A stretch of DNA of 64,000 nt from NCBI GenBank assembly GCA_003116995.1, contig BDSL01000088.1:372001-436000 (forward strand), in the 5' to 3' direction. Source of the DNA: Yamagishiella unicocca (taxonomy: Eukaryota; Chlorophyta; Chlorophyceae; Chlamydomonadales; Volvocaceae). The notes under the pieces were generated by a model that worked only from the letters and a program-made list of their open reading frames with translations, was not told the origin of the DNA and ran no database searches. Numbering within the stretch: position 1 is the stretch's first letter; each line of letters starts with the position of its first letter. Position numbers and translations under genes: made by a program. Shown here piece after piece: positions 11,018 to 23,200 of the stretch.

Positions 11018-11305
11018 GGTTGGTGTCGGGATCTCGAGGGGTGACGCGTAGGAGATAAATGAGCAGGTAGGTAGCTTCAAACGTATGTGGTTATTAGACA
11101 GGGCTTCGCCATATATAGGACGCGAGGTCGGTCAACGGTACAGTACCGTTGGGCCGAGCGCCAGTCGGGTCGCCGGGTGCACTTTTGCAAAGCTTACAAA
11201 AGATACCGGTAGTCAATTTCGCTATTAAGCCTCATCCTCAGGTTCGCTGCCACCCAATTAACATTTAAAAATCTGTAGCACTCAACGACAACCGGAAACC
11301 TAATT
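11018..11305. promoter_or_regulatory. Shared divergent H2A/H2B promoter region
   Basis: The 288-bp gap between the two start codons must drive both genes. A TATA-like element (CCATATATAG, 11109-11118; TATATATGG on the minus strand) lies about 95 bp before the H2A start, suggesting a 60-70 nt leader. Next to it is a 17-bp inverted repeat, AACGGTA-CAG-TACCGTT (11134-11150). No equally clear TATA box faces H2B. Confidence 0.75.
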
Positions 11306-11782
11306 ATGGCTCCTAAGACGAAGGACGAGAAGGTTGCCTCGCAGCCCGAGAAGGCCGAGGCCACCGAGGTGAAGGCTGAGGCTAAGCCTAAGGCTGAGAA
11401 GGCGCCAAAGAAAGTCAAGAAGTCTCCTGCTAAGAAGGCTGCCAAGGAGCCCGCTGCCGAGGACGTAGACAAGCCCAAGGCCAAGAAGGCCAAAAAGGTC
11501 TCGAAGGGTGAGACATACAAGCTCTACATTTACAAGGTGCTGAAGCAGGTGCATCCAGACACCGGCATTAGCTCCAAGGCTATGTCAATCATGAACAGCT
11601 TCATCAACGACATCTTCGAGAAGGTTGCCACAGAAGCCTCCAAATTGAGCCGCTACAACAAGAAGCCAACTGTCACGTCTCGAGAGATTCAGACCGCTGT
11701 ACGGCTGGTGCTGCCTGGCGAGCTCGCCAAACACGCAGTGTCGGAGGGCACGAAGGCTGTCACCAAGTTTACGTCGGCGTAA
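11306..11782 (+). CDS. Histone H2B
   Basis: Single-exon gene encoding 158 residues. A long Lys/Ala/Glu-rich N-terminal tail (about 65 residues, plant/alga style, with repeated K-A-K and A-E-A-K blocks) precedes the histone fold, recognisable from [20 protein letters not shown] and [19 protein letters not shown]. It ends in the H2B-specific [15 protein letters not shown], whose Lys near the C-terminus is the conserved ubiquitination site of H2B. The partner H2A gene is divergent, and TGTAA (11801) and a histone stem-loop follow the stop. Confidence 0.98.
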   Translation: MAPKTKDEKVASQPEKAEATEVKAEAKPKAEKAPKKVKKSPAKKAAKEPAAEDVDKPKAKKAKKVSKGETYKLYIYKVLKQVHPDTGISSKAMSIMNSFINDIFEKVATEASKLSRYNKKPTVTSREIQTAVRLVLPGELAKHAVSEGTKAVTKFTSA

Positions 11783-11810
11783 AATGCATGGCTTTCACCC
11801 TGTAATATCC

Positions 11811-11826
11811 GGTGTTTCTCAACACC
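11811..11826 (+). terminator. Histone 3' stem-loop of the H2B gene
   Basis: GGTGTT-TCTC-AACACC, a perfect 6-bp stem, starts 29 nt after the TAA stop and is followed by ACCCC. It matches the H2A palindrome in stem sequence. Confidence 0.92.
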
Positions 11827-13062
11827 ACCCCTTTGGGCTTGCAATACTGCAGTTCTCCAGGCCTGGTCTCAGGAAATTGCAAGGGAGTGGAACGATCCTA
11901 AAGTAACCACGAAAGGCTCATGGAGCTAGCAGAATGTGAGGGCCGTTAAGCTAAATGCGAGAGCTACAAGGGAGGTGGATCACCTACGAGCGCGGAAGCG
12001 CAACCAGGCGGGCCCGATGGGCCAGACACGGCCAGACCACGAAACGCGCAGAATGCGAGTATTACATGGGAGCCGGAACGGAGCAAACCCGCAAAGCCTG
12101 GACGGCTATAACCCGTGGGCTATCCAAAGGCATTATGGCCCGTGGGTCTATCCACAAGGGCCGGGGCGAGCTAGTTCTTTTCCTTGGTTGGTAAGCGGTT
12201 AGAATAGTGCTTGTGGGGCATTACTATGCCTAAGTCGCATTGTTTTACACTGCTATATCACTTCTGGGATCGATACCGGCAGGGGCTCGACCAAAATACG
12301 TTCGCGCGGAAAGTTTTGAGCACCGTGAGCACAGCACACATACATCTTGTGTTTTCAAACCGGTAGCGATACAACAATGCTTGCCGCCCCCAAAACTTCC
12401 CTGAGGTGTTTCGCCTTGTAACTGTTTTCCGTGCTGCACTGGGTACCATGTTTACGATTACAATCCATCAAATGTCCTGTATAGTAGCCTTGATGGTGTC
12501 CTGTAGGTGCTGGCCAGTTCCTATGTCGTGTACTATTATGTTGTAGCCCTGGGTTCTGTCGTAGCTATGTCGTTTGCTGTTTAGCATGTGTCACCTGAAC
12601 TTGATAAGTTTAAGAGCAATCCAACCAAGCTGATTTACGTCGTGGTTTCAAAATGGTTGTGGAGTGCAGGGCTGCTGACTGACATAGTGGTGCGGATGTC
12701 GTAACGAGACGAGCATACCTATACGACTCTTCGTGTTCCATTTTAAAGGTGTCAACCGGCACATCAGCGCAGCGATTAATAATTAGTTTTTCGTCACGTG
12801 GTAATATTGTGCTGTTAATAAGTCCTAGATTTTGAAGCGGACACGGATCGCTTAAAAGCCAGTTACCACTGCCCTGGAGGGGAAAGAACAATAACAGGCA
12901 ACTATAATCTTTGTATCTACTATTGGTCTGGCTCCGGGTCGCTTCACCACCAGGCTGCAGCGAATCGGACGCACCCAAGCCAAGTGCCGCCGGCGGTCGG
13001 CTGAGGCCGCCGGCGGCAAGCAACTCTCCAAGACTTGCACTGTGAAGTATTACATGGAGCGC
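11827..13062. other. Intergenic between H2B and GT61 copy 1
   Basis: No gene seen. The last 110 bp (about 12950-13062) are related to the region before GT61 copy 2 (about 20130-20237), both with GTGCCGCCGGCGGTC, so the upstream region was duplicated together with the gene. Confidence 0.5.
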
Positions 13063-16000
13063 ATGACGCGCCCGCAAGCCTTCCGGGGGCCAAACACCGC
13101 GGTCGCCGTAGCGGTGTTGCTCCTGCACCTCTGCGGCCCTACACCCGCCGTGAGCCTCTGGGGCCACGACCGTGCTTCGGGGGGTGGTCGGGGCGCTGGC
13201 GCTGGTGGGCGCCTGCGCGGCGTGGCGGGCACGGCTCGGACGCTGCTCTCGGAACCCAGCAACCAGGAAGCCGCCAAGTGCCCGATGCCGGAGGTGGGTG
13301 TGCGGAGGAAAGCGTAGCGGAAAGCGAACAGGGGTTACCTGCTACGGGCGGAACTGGACAGCTGAGCGCCAACTCGTTGATGGCCCACTTGCAACAGCCC
13401 GTGCCGCCACCACGGCCCACCACACACGCTACACGCATGACCCCACGTGGGTGTTTATCAGGCATACTGCACGAACGTTGTCACCGTTTGGTAAAGTTGC
13501 CGGACGAACCCGTCCCCTTTTCAAATCTTCAACGTCGAACACAATACTACATTTCAAGGGATGCATGAGTTCCTGGCCTTGCATTTACGGGCGGCACAGC
13601 CATGCCCTAAGCCCTAAGTCTAGGCGGGTGGTCGGGACGTCGGGTTTGTCGTCCGCGGTTTCGGGGCGTATCTGGCTGGGTCTCCTTCACCATGGCTTGT
13701 GCATTTGCATTGCTACACCCACCGCAGCTGATGTGGACACTAGGCTTCCGCCCGCCCGTTCTGGCCTGTCCACCATTTGCTCCATGCGCGCAGCCTAACT
13801 CCGCACTCCCAACCGTCCCTGCCCCCAACCGTTACAACCAAACCTAACGGCCCAACGGCTCCCAGGTCGACATGACTAAGGACCGGTACCAGTGCATCCT
13901 CTGGCGCAAAGCATGCCTGGACCAAAACGTGATCGTGTCATACGATCCGGACGTGCACCCGACGACGTCCATGGGCACGCTCCCCACCCTCAACGTGACA
14001 GACATTATGTACAACATACCCTCCAAGTGCGTCCGATAATGAAATGGCCGGGCGGGGGGGGGCCACCTGGCGCTGCGCGGAAGGTAGGGCAGTGGGGTTC
14101 CGCTCCATAGGCGAGGGCTGCCTTCACCTCTCCCCCATCTATCACCTTCTGGCGCAGGTTTGGCATCGGCGACCGCTACCGGAAGGGCTCGGCGCTGCGC
14201 CTCCCCGGGCTCTACGTGCGTCCCAGCAACGACATGGAGGAGGAGCCGGAGCTGCAGGTACGGGGGGGGGGGGCAAAATGGTTTCGGGGCCGCCCTGCGG
14301 GCTTCTCCTGCATCACCCTGCCGCCGGGAGTTCAGGGGACTGTGATGACCCCAGCTGGAAGAGTGTGACCCCAGCTGGAAGAGTGTGACCCCAGCTGAAA
14401 GAGTGTGACCCCACCTGGAAGAGTATGACCCCACCTGGAAGAGTGTGACCCCACCTGGAAGAGTGTGACCCCAGCCGGATCCACACGAAACCACCGGCCC
14501 GCAGTCCTTCAGCCCCTGCCGCGTTTCACTATCCCAGCCCCTGCCCCGCTCCGGTACACCCCTGCTGCTCTCCAGAACCCAACGTTCTCGGCGTGCACGC
14601 TGCCGGTGCTCCTCTACGCGCACTACCCGTTCAACGCAGCGGAGACGTACCGGTACATCTTTGAGAAGCTGGTGACGCTTCAGGAGGTGCGGCGGTGGCA
14701 GCTGGCCGGGTCCGTGCCGCTCTGCGGTTGTGAGGGCGGACGTAACTCGAGGGAGGGTGGCCATAACTCGAGGGAGGGTGGACCTGCCCGTCTGTTGCAG
14801 ACACACTAGGCACGTTGAGCGATTTGGTTGTTGGTGCGCTCACGTCACGTCGCTGGTTGCGATCCACAGCATGTATCTACCGGTAGCGACGATCTTCAGG
14901 ACCTATTAATTGCCGCCGCCATCGTCCGCCCACCCCCACTGTCCTTTCCACAGGACGGGTTCTTCAACCGCTATGTCACTCTCGTGCCCGGCGTGCCGCC
15001 CGGCACCAAAGTGCCTTCGCACACCAGGTTTTGGTGAGCAGAGCTTCGTGCTTAGGACGGGAGGCGTGGTGGGGGCGAGGGGAGGGGAGGGAGGCGTGGT
15101 GAGGGGAGGGGAGGGGAGGGAGGCGTGGGGACGCGACGCACCGGGTGCATCCCAGGACGCCAGGGACGCGTCCTGTATGCGTGTTCCTCGTTGGCTGCTT
15201 ACTTTGTTCTTGCGTGCTGGTCTTCTACTTCCTCAGCATCCTCTTGAAAGGTCACATTTTAAGGCCCTGCTGGTGCTTCCACGACGTCCTATGTACAACG
15301 TACGACAGGTACAACTCGCTTTCGGATCGCGGCGTGGTGTCGCTCTCCCAGCTGTCGTCTCGTCGGGGGTCCGATGTATCAACCAACGCCACCTGGGAGG
15401 GCCGCCACGTCCGCTGCTTCGAGCGCGTGGTGGGGTGTCGTATTAGGTACGACGGGTACAGCCTCAAGTTTTACAACGCCGGCCAGCACGTGGCTAGGTG
15501 AGCAAAGGGGGGCTGGTCCAGGTATATTGTGTGCGGTTATGCGAGCCTCAGCGCCGAAGGCTAGCCCGGCTGTACCTGGGTCTGGAGACCCTCCCCTGTA
15601 CCATTAATAACTATTGGCTAGCAGCCAAATTGGCCGCCGTGCTTGGCCCCATGCAGCGCCGTCGCCTGGACCCCATCTTCCTGACCTACCCCTCCTCCTC
15701 CTAACCCTATCAACCCCCCCCTCCTCCTCCTACCCCTCCTCCTCCTACCCCTATCAAATCCCCCCTCCTCTTCCTAGGACGGGACGCCTCCATAGGTTTG
15801 CCGGAAGTCCGTCCCAGTGCCCCAGCATGCGCCCATAAACTAGACATCCGCCGACCCTGCGCCAACTATCCTGTCCTTGTCGCGTCCACGGTTTTTATGC
15901 CCCCCCTCCTCTTCCTCGCAGGCACTACATGCCGCACTACCTGGCGCAGGCCGCCTCCTTTGAACAGCGACTGTACGAGACGCAGCAGGTGCAGGGTTTG

Positions 16001-17660
16001 GGCAGGCCGGGGCAGGGGGATCGGGAGGTGTGGAGTATGCAACCTCGCGATGAGCATTCTGTTCCGCTCGTACACAAACGCACTGCTCACTGTCGCTGCC
16101 GCCGCCTCATTCTTCCTTTTCCCCTGCCCCTGTCTCCCGCAGGTCCGGCTGCCTAACGACCCCTCTGTGTTCACGCTCGTATTCATCAGCCGCACCGCCG
16201 ACCAGTCCGCCGTGGGTCGCACCATCCTCAACGAGAAGGACCTCATCGCGCAGTGCAATAGCGCGGCAGGCCAGGACCTGCCGCCGCCGGAGTGGGGCGT
16301 GCCGTACAAAAAGTTCTTTTGCTTCGCGCACATCTTCGGGACCGATCAGCTGATGGACGTCTGGCTGATGCGGCGGGTGAGTGAGGGCCCTCGTGAGATT
16401 TCCTACCAGCCGCGCGTTGTCGTATCCGTGTACCGTTGCGCCGAAACCACACCGCAGTCGTCAGCCAAGGCAGCCAAGCAGCGCCGCTTGGTTCTCAAGC
16501 TTTTTTCCCTCAAACCCTCAAACCCATCAAACACGCTTTTTATCTTGCGCCCTAGCATTCGTGCGCCTGCGTTGTCCTTATACCGCAGCCGGCTCTTATT
16601 GCGCGCAGGTAGATGCAATTCTCGGGATGCACGGTGCAGGCCTTACCAATAGCCTTTTCATGAAGCCTGGGGGCTCGGTCGTGGAGGTGCGGCCGTTTGG
16701 CTTCAGTGGCAGGGAGTCCTGGGCCAACCGCTACGCGCGCTTTAAAACCAGCAGCCTGAGGGAGGAGCCCTGGAGCGTGTTTTGGTACGGCATCGATACA
16801 TTCAACGCATCGCTGTCGGAGCCCAGTATCTTCGAGAAGGAGGACAAGCCGCACTTCACAAAGTTCAGGGTGTGTACGACAAGTGGCGCAAACGCAAAGG
16901 GGGCTTGTTTCTCACTTGGCGGGTTGCGAATACGCCACCCATAAGTGCTGGTTCTTAAACGTTTCTGTTTGGAACCCGCCGTTCAAGTGTTACCCGCAAC
17001 GGGTCTCATGGCAGATCCTTCCCGTGTCATGCATGTTGCTTTGGAACAACTAGCGCCGGTGACGGCGGGTCGTTTGCTTTCCTCCTGCTGCTGATCAACA
17101 TGGCCTGCCTGCCGGCCGGCCGGTGCTGCGCCGGTGTTGCAGGCCATTCAAGCCCGGGACCGCCACGTTCGAGTGACGTGGCCGTCGCTGCGGCATCAAC
17201 TACTGAATATGGCAGCTGTGGCTCGAACCCACGACCGCTACATGTCGCTGCGGCTCAGCGGAGCACACTACGTCACCGAAGCCGTGACCCAAGTACGACA
17301 CACATCGGGCAGTGCTGAAGGGGCTTCGCTTGTTGCGCCCGTCGCTTTCAAACCTACACCCTTTCCAGAGTGTTATCGGTTATCCCCCGATTGCCGTAGT
17401 ACCGTTTATGCTCCTGGATTGACCATGAGCCGCTGGCTTTTGGGCCTTATGCCTTGCGCGCCCCAACCTGACCCCCTGGTTGGCCTGCCCTTGCTTTGCT
17501 GCAGGCCGAGCTCCCTGGCAACGACCTGCACGTCAACAAAAAACTCCAAACCAACTTTACGGATCCTGACGCCGAGCGGCAGATCATCTTACAACTCCCA
17601 ATGTCTCAGGCGGCACTGGACTTTGCCGCGGCGACGGAGCAGGTAGCTGTTGCTTCCTAA
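13063..17660 (+). CDS. GT61-family glycosyltransferase, tandem copy 1 (11 exons)
   Basis: Exons: 13063-13293, 13866-14026, 14158-14257, 14576-14686, 14954-15033, 15309-15497, 15922-15988, 16143-16376, 16609-16869, 17143-17292, 17505-17660 (TAA). All are GT-AG with consistent phases; about 579 residues. In-frame ATGs at 13042 and 13054 would add up to seven residues; alignment with copy 2 favours 13063. A hydrophobic segment near the N-terminus (AVAVAVLLLHLCG) fits the signal-anchor of a type II Golgi membrane protein. Exon 9 carries the GT61 (DUF563) hallmark GMHGAGLTNSLFMKPGGSVV (from about residue 397), the donor-binding and catalytic part of this inverting family, which includes plant beta-1,2-xylosyltransferases and animal EOGT. 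The precise sugar and acceptor cannot be inferred. The last exon ends in a short tail (VAVAS) formed by reading beyond the point where the copies diverge. Confidence 0.88.
14342..14478. repeat. 19-bp minisatellite in GT61 copy 1 intron 3
   Basis: Seven units of GTGACCCCAGCTGGAAGAG, with C/A changes in the middle, fill the intron between exons 3 and 4. Copy 2 lacks it at the same place. Confidence 0.92.
15062..15130. repeat. G-rich direct repeats in GT61 copy 1 intron 5
   Basis: Repeats of GGGAGGCGTGG alternate with GGGGAGGGGAGG tracts. Runs of four G with short spacers could form a G-quadruplex on the plus strand. Confidence 0.7.
15685..15780. repeat. Pyrimidine-rich repeats in GT61 copy 1 intron 6
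   Basis: CCCCTCCTCCTCCTA(A/C)CCC units, interspersed with CTATCAA, repeated about three times. Confidence 0.75.
15778..15902 (-). repeat. Dispersed repeat, about 125 bp (copy in GT61 intron 6)
   Basis: The block from CCTCCATAGGTTTGCCGG through CCAGCATGCGCCCA and GCGCCAACTATCCTGTC to GGTTTTTATG is matched in reverse complement at 17931-18058. Its last 45 bp are also matched inverted at about 5862-5905 in a carrier-gene intron. Confidence 0.75.
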
Positions 17661-20237
17661 TGAAAGTGGAGGTTGGCGGCAGCTGCCGCTGTCGCCGCTC
17701 CTGACAGCATTTGTGGCGGCATCTTGTGTGCTTGTATATCGGTTTGTGCAGACACGCGGGGGACGTGGTGTGCAGGAGAGGCATTTTGGGCTCTGGGCCG
17801 GCAGGAATTTGGGCCGAAAGCACGGGCAGTACCGTAGTGAGGCGCGACGGGTTCGCACGTGCAGATATCGTAGGCGCAGGGGCTCGATGGCATACGTCAC
17901 TGCTAACGTCCGGCGGCCGGGTTTTGGGGGTGGCATAGAAACCGTTTATGCGACGGGACAGGTTAGTTGGCGCATGGTCGTCGGACACCGATTTTGTGGG
18001 CGCATGCTGGAGCACTGGGACTGACTTCCGGCAGACCTGTGGAGGCGGCCTGTCGGAGCTATGTGAAGGAAAAGGAGAAGAAAACGAGTAAGCAAAGGCG
18101 CGGTAACGTGTAACGCGTAAGACGGGAGAAACGGGTGGCGCGGCGAGGCGAGTGGCGGTGCAGCCCGGCGCACCGACCGTTATCGTAGCGGCGTGAGATG
18201 CCAGCAGCGAACGTCCTGGACCGTCCCGTGTCTTGAACCGCGCCGCCGTGCCGTTTGGGAAACCTCGGGTTGGGGGGGGGGCGGGGCGGATCGTATTCGC
18301 GCTGGTCGCTCGCATGCCCATCACGTGCTTTCGCGTGTTAGGGTTTAACGGATGCGTTTGTCAGTGCCGTGCCCTTGCTTTGGCGACCTGGACGGCTGTC
18401 GTGAGGCACCCCTGGATTCGGCAGTCCCATCCTGGGTTTGGTTTATGATTAAAAGAGCACGGCACGGATTGAAGACACTACGCTAGCACGTGCTATACTG
18501 TAAGGCAGATGATGCGTGGATGTCGCCCAGGTTGCCTCCCTCCGAACCTTGGGTATCAAAGTTAAGGAGACATGGAACGCTTCATTTACACTACGCGGGC
18601 TTAATTTGCACTACACGGGAAGAGCGCCTTTCATGACTGCGAATGGAGTTTTTGTTAACCACCAAATGGCTTACCACGATCTATGACAGGCGCAGCTGCC
18701 ATCGCGCGGTATGTCCTTCCTGCGCTCGGACTGCACAGCGCCACCTCTCCTTGTGCAGATGCAGAGCTCTTGTATATGTGGGAATCGTCTTCCCCGGCTG
18801 GTATAGCAGCGCCGAGCGGCTTACAACCGTGGCTGTCGTAAATGATCACCCTGTCGTACTGCCGACCGAGTTGTGTCGAGCCGCCGCTGCTATTGGACGT
18901 GCCTGCTCCTGGGCCTCACAACTTAGCCGGTACCAGGCGCGCCGCCTTTCCGAAGTCGTTGCTGTTACTGCTCCCCACTGCTGAGCGGGTTCTGGTGTCT
19001 CGCACACGCTGTGTCGATCACCCGCTGTGTCGTGACAGCGCGCCTGCTATTTGCTCAAAGACGTTTCATGTAACTGGATGCGTAGAATCTCTCATGGAGC
19101 CTCAAGGAGCCCCTTCGCCCGGGGATGCAAACTCGAGCTCAAGGCCCATGCGTGCCTCCCACCTCACCCTGCCTCACCGCATCTGTCCCTAGTACGCGGG
19201 CTTTCCTCATAAACGCCATATATTCCTCGGAGGGGCCTATTTGTTAGCAATACACCATCGCACCGCTCCGCGCCCAACCACTGGACGGGCTTGACGCTGC
19301 TTGACGCAACCTGGATACCGTCCTGACGCAGCCAAGCACGGCCATAGGCGGTAGTTTCGCACCTTTCCCATACATGGGCCTTCTTCAACTGCAGCTGCTG
19401 CGCGAGCGGCGCTGACTACCTTTGCGCTTTCGACCCTTTTGAGAAGACACTTAGAGACACTTTGAGACACAGCGAGACACATGGCCCCCCGGAAGGTCAC
19501 CAGGGTTTATTCGTAATTAATTCGGCCTCCCGTTTATGACACGCCCCCCTCCCACGTGTAAGCGCATCTTCACTCGCGTTCCCCCAACGCATTGTCAAGC
19601 GCGTCGTGTTGCACAAACAACGGTGTTACTGGCAAGCGATTCAACTTCCCAAAACGAAAACCCAGGAAAATGCATATGCAACGAAGTCTGGCATACCGTT
19701 TGTCATGTTTGGTCTGTGAGAGCGGCTGCGGTGCGGACGTGCGATGCGTGCTGTCGGGCAAACGTCGCGAGACAAGACATTGGACGTTTTCCCGGTCTGT
19801 CAACATTTTGTGCACCTACATTGTCCTGTTAATTGCTCACCGCTGCAGATTCCTGGTTGATCCCGTCTGAAATTGCGTCTTAGGGGATACCTCATCCTGC
19901 AGCATCTGTACGCGATCCACGGTCCCGTGCGTCCATGTTTTTCCGACAAAAACGGAGGGCATTTAGGTTGACCTGATATTACCTGTGAAGTCCTGGTGGC
20001 TAGGTTTTGGTACCACAACACTAATTTCGGCCTTCATTCCTGACCGAACAAGAAGCTGTCGAGGCCACCCATGTGGCCGATATTAAGGGTATCACAGCTG
20101 CAGATTTTCGTTCCTACTACTGCCGCGCTTGTCTGATGCATCTGACGCCAGCCCACCAAGACCGTCCACGTGCCGCCGGCGGTCAGCTGATGCCGCCGGC
20201 GGCGTCGGGAATCTGTCTAAGTCATATATAGCAGACG
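17661..20237. other. Region between the GT61 copies
   Basis: No gene supported. It holds the dispersed repeat at 17931-18058 and short GAGACAC repeats near 19447-19482. The sequence directly before 20238 resembles that before copy 1. Confidence 0.5.
17931..18058 (+). repeat. Dispersed repeat, about 125 bp (intergenic copy)
   Basis: Inverted relative to 15778-15902. Shared blocks include GTTAGTTGGCGCATGGTC, TGGGCGCATGCTGG and CTTCCGGCAGACCTGTGGAG. It has no coding capacity and looks like a small non-autonomous element. Confidence 0.75.
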
Positions 20238-23200
20238 ATGCGTTCGCGTGCGCAAGCCTTCCGACGGCCGAACACCGCGCTCGCCGTAGCGGTGTTGCTT
20301 CTGCACCTCTGCGGCCCTGCACCCGCCGTGAGCCTCTGGGGCCACGACCGTGCTTCGGGGGGTGCTCGGGGCGCTGGCGCTGGTGGGCGCCTGCGCGGCG
20401 TGGCGGGCACGGCTCGGACGCTGCTCTCAGAACCCAGCAACCAGGAAGCCGCCAAGTGCCCGATGCCGGAGGTAGGTGTGCGGAGGGAAGCGTGGCAAGG
20501 TATGAAGGACGAGACATGAAAGAGAAAGGGAAAAGGTGTGGGCTGGGCAGTGGTACCTATGCCAGACCCGCCAACCCCTCCCTGCTGCTGCGACTGTCCC
20601 CCTTCGGCCCCCGACTACGGTACCCTTTCACCGGTCGTCCAACGGTCTTAACCAACTGCTTGTACGAATAGAGACGGCTGTAAACCACCGTCTCTAGCGT
20701 ACCCTGGCACTCTTGATGCGTCCTTCGCTCCGTCGTGCGCATCCACCCCAACTCACGGCCAGATGGACATGACTAAGGGCCGCTACCTTGCCATCGCCTC
20801 CCCGTCCCTGCCCCCAACCGTCACAACCAAACCTAACGGCCCAACGGCTCCCAGGTCGACATGACCAAGGACCGATACCAGTGCGTCCTCTGGCGCAAAG
20901 CATGCCTGGACCAAAACGTGATTGTGTCGTACGATCCGGACGTACACCCGACGACGTCCATGGGCACGCTCCCCACCCTCAACCTGACGGGCGTGGTGTA
21001 CAACATACCCTCCAGGTACGTATCCCAGGTGGCCATTTGTCGACCAGTTGTGCGGTTTGGGGTCTTTAGGTCTCCTGGTCGGTGAGTTCGGCGGCAATAT
21101 AACACGATGCGCACTACGGATGTCGGCGGTGCTTGGGTCGGTGGGGCCCGTCATTGGGTCGGTGGTGGCTGTCCCTTGGGTCGGTGGGGCCCATCATTGG
21201 GTCGGTGGTGGCTGTCCTTGTGTCAATGGGAACCGTCTTGGGTCGGTGTGCGTTGGACCAGACACCACAGCCTTTCCCCCAGATCGATGAAGAGAGGCGC
21301 AGCCGCTGGCGCAGGATCAACGCGATTATGTGGTCATGTGATCATGCCCCTGGCTAGCACACCACAGCAACAATGTCGGCGTGTCCGTACGTCCCACGCA
21401 GGTTTGGCATCGGCGATCGCTACCGGAAGGGCTCGGCGCTGCACTTCCCCGGGCTCTACGTGCGTCCCAGCAACGACATGGAGGAGGAGCCGGAGCTGCA
21501 GGTACGGGGGGGATGGGCAAAATGGTTTCGGGGCCGCCCTGCGGGAGCCGGAGCAGAGCTGCAGGCGCCGGGGCGGTGAGAGCAACAAGTAACCCACATG
21601 GTGGTCGTACTGGTAACTGTTACAGGAGCCAAATACCGTTATGAGTGGGCCCTATACCGTAACGACTGGGTCTGGGCCCCAGACCGTATTGTAGGGCCAT
21701 CGGACGCATCTTGCCTGAAAATGTAAGAGTTGCTGTGAGTTGTTGCATTCGGAGTTTGATAGTGGAAGACTCGAGGCGGCAGAGCGGCAGCTCCAGGGAG
21801 GGCATATAGCCTCAGCGCGCGCGCGTGGACTGGGAGCCGACGCTGTTGGGTCCGGCCAGCCAGCCCCGGAGGTGTGGTGATTGCTGGGGGCTGTCCGCAC
21901 ATGATGATACCCTCCGCCTCCTGCCTGCCCGGTACCAACCCCACGCTCCAGGACCCCACGTTTTCCGCGTGCACGTTGCCGCTGCTCGTGTACGGGAGCT
22001 ACCCGTTCAACGCGGGAGAGACCTATCGCAACGTGTTTGAGAAGCTGGTGACCTTGCAAGAGGTGGGGCATGTGGGCGGTGGGCGTCCGCTTGGCGCAGG
22101 TGGCGACTCGCTGGCTGGCTGGTTGATGCCGTACGATGCTGTAGGGTATGGCGCTGCGCTTTCGGCAACTCAGGATGGGGGTTATGCCCGTTATGGTGTG
22201 GCGATGAAGCGCATGGGCAGCACCGATTACGTTCAGAACGCTATAAAGGCCGGATGAAACTCACATGTTCCGGCCCCCCAGGGACACAAAGCTCTTCGTG
22301 CGTTTCTCCCGCCCTCCCTGGTATGGTTGCGCCCTCCCTGGTGTCGTTCCGTTCCTGCATCCCGCATGACCCCGCGCCTCTCCCACCCCGCTGTGCCCCT
22401 CGCATGGCTCTGAAACCCAGGACGGCTTCTTCAATCGTCACGTGACTCTCGTCCCGGGCCTACCGTACGGCACACGACTGCCGTCGTACACCAAGCTATG
22501 GTGAGCCGGGATCTGCCCCGCCGACAGGTCCATTTATATATTCCTTGGCCACGCAACCTTTTTGCCCGTGGCGCCTGACGCGCGCCCATATGCTCGCCTG
22601 TGCTGTGTGTGGTCGTACTGTGTCGTGCTGTACGACAGGTACGAGTCGCTTTCGGATCGCGGCGTGGTGTCGCTCTCCCAGCTGTCGTCTCGTCGGGGGT
22701 CCGATGTATCAACCAACGCCACCTGGGAGGGCCGCCACGTCCGCTGCTTCGAGCGCGTGGTGGGCTGCAGGATAGAGTTCAGTTGGTACGGCCTCAGATT
22801 CTACAATGCAGCACAGCACGTGGTCAAGTAAGCCTAAGCCGCGCTGAGGTCATTCAGCTGGTGGGATGGTAGGCTGTCCGACTGTGTGTTGTATCTGTGG
22901 GATTAACGGTGTAACCCCTCCACCTCCTCGTAGACACTACTTGCCGCGTATCCTGGAGCATGCAGCATCCTTCGAGCAGCGGCTGTTCGAGACAAACCAG
23001 GTACGGAGCGGCGGGGGGCACACAGAGCTCAACGCCACTGCCAAACAATGTGCGTTTTGGGAGGTGGTTGGCTTACCGTTAAGGAAACCGCGTGATTCCG
23101 GTCGACATGATGCAGAATCAGCATTGTTTATTATGTCGTATCGTCTGCGTTGCGTTGTGCGGCGGCCCTCCCCCTGTCTCCCGCAGGTCCGGCTGCCTAA

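Noticed and set aside
12245..12449. Overlapping open frames between H2B and GT61 copy 1
   Set aside because: Short, overlapping in several frames, with no coding-like third positions and no domain.
13844..14806. Long minus-strand open frame (320 codons) opposite GT61 copy 1
   Set aside because: It runs across three real exons and introns of the plus-strand gene; its codons are the complement of conserved coding sequence and the 19-bp minisatellite.
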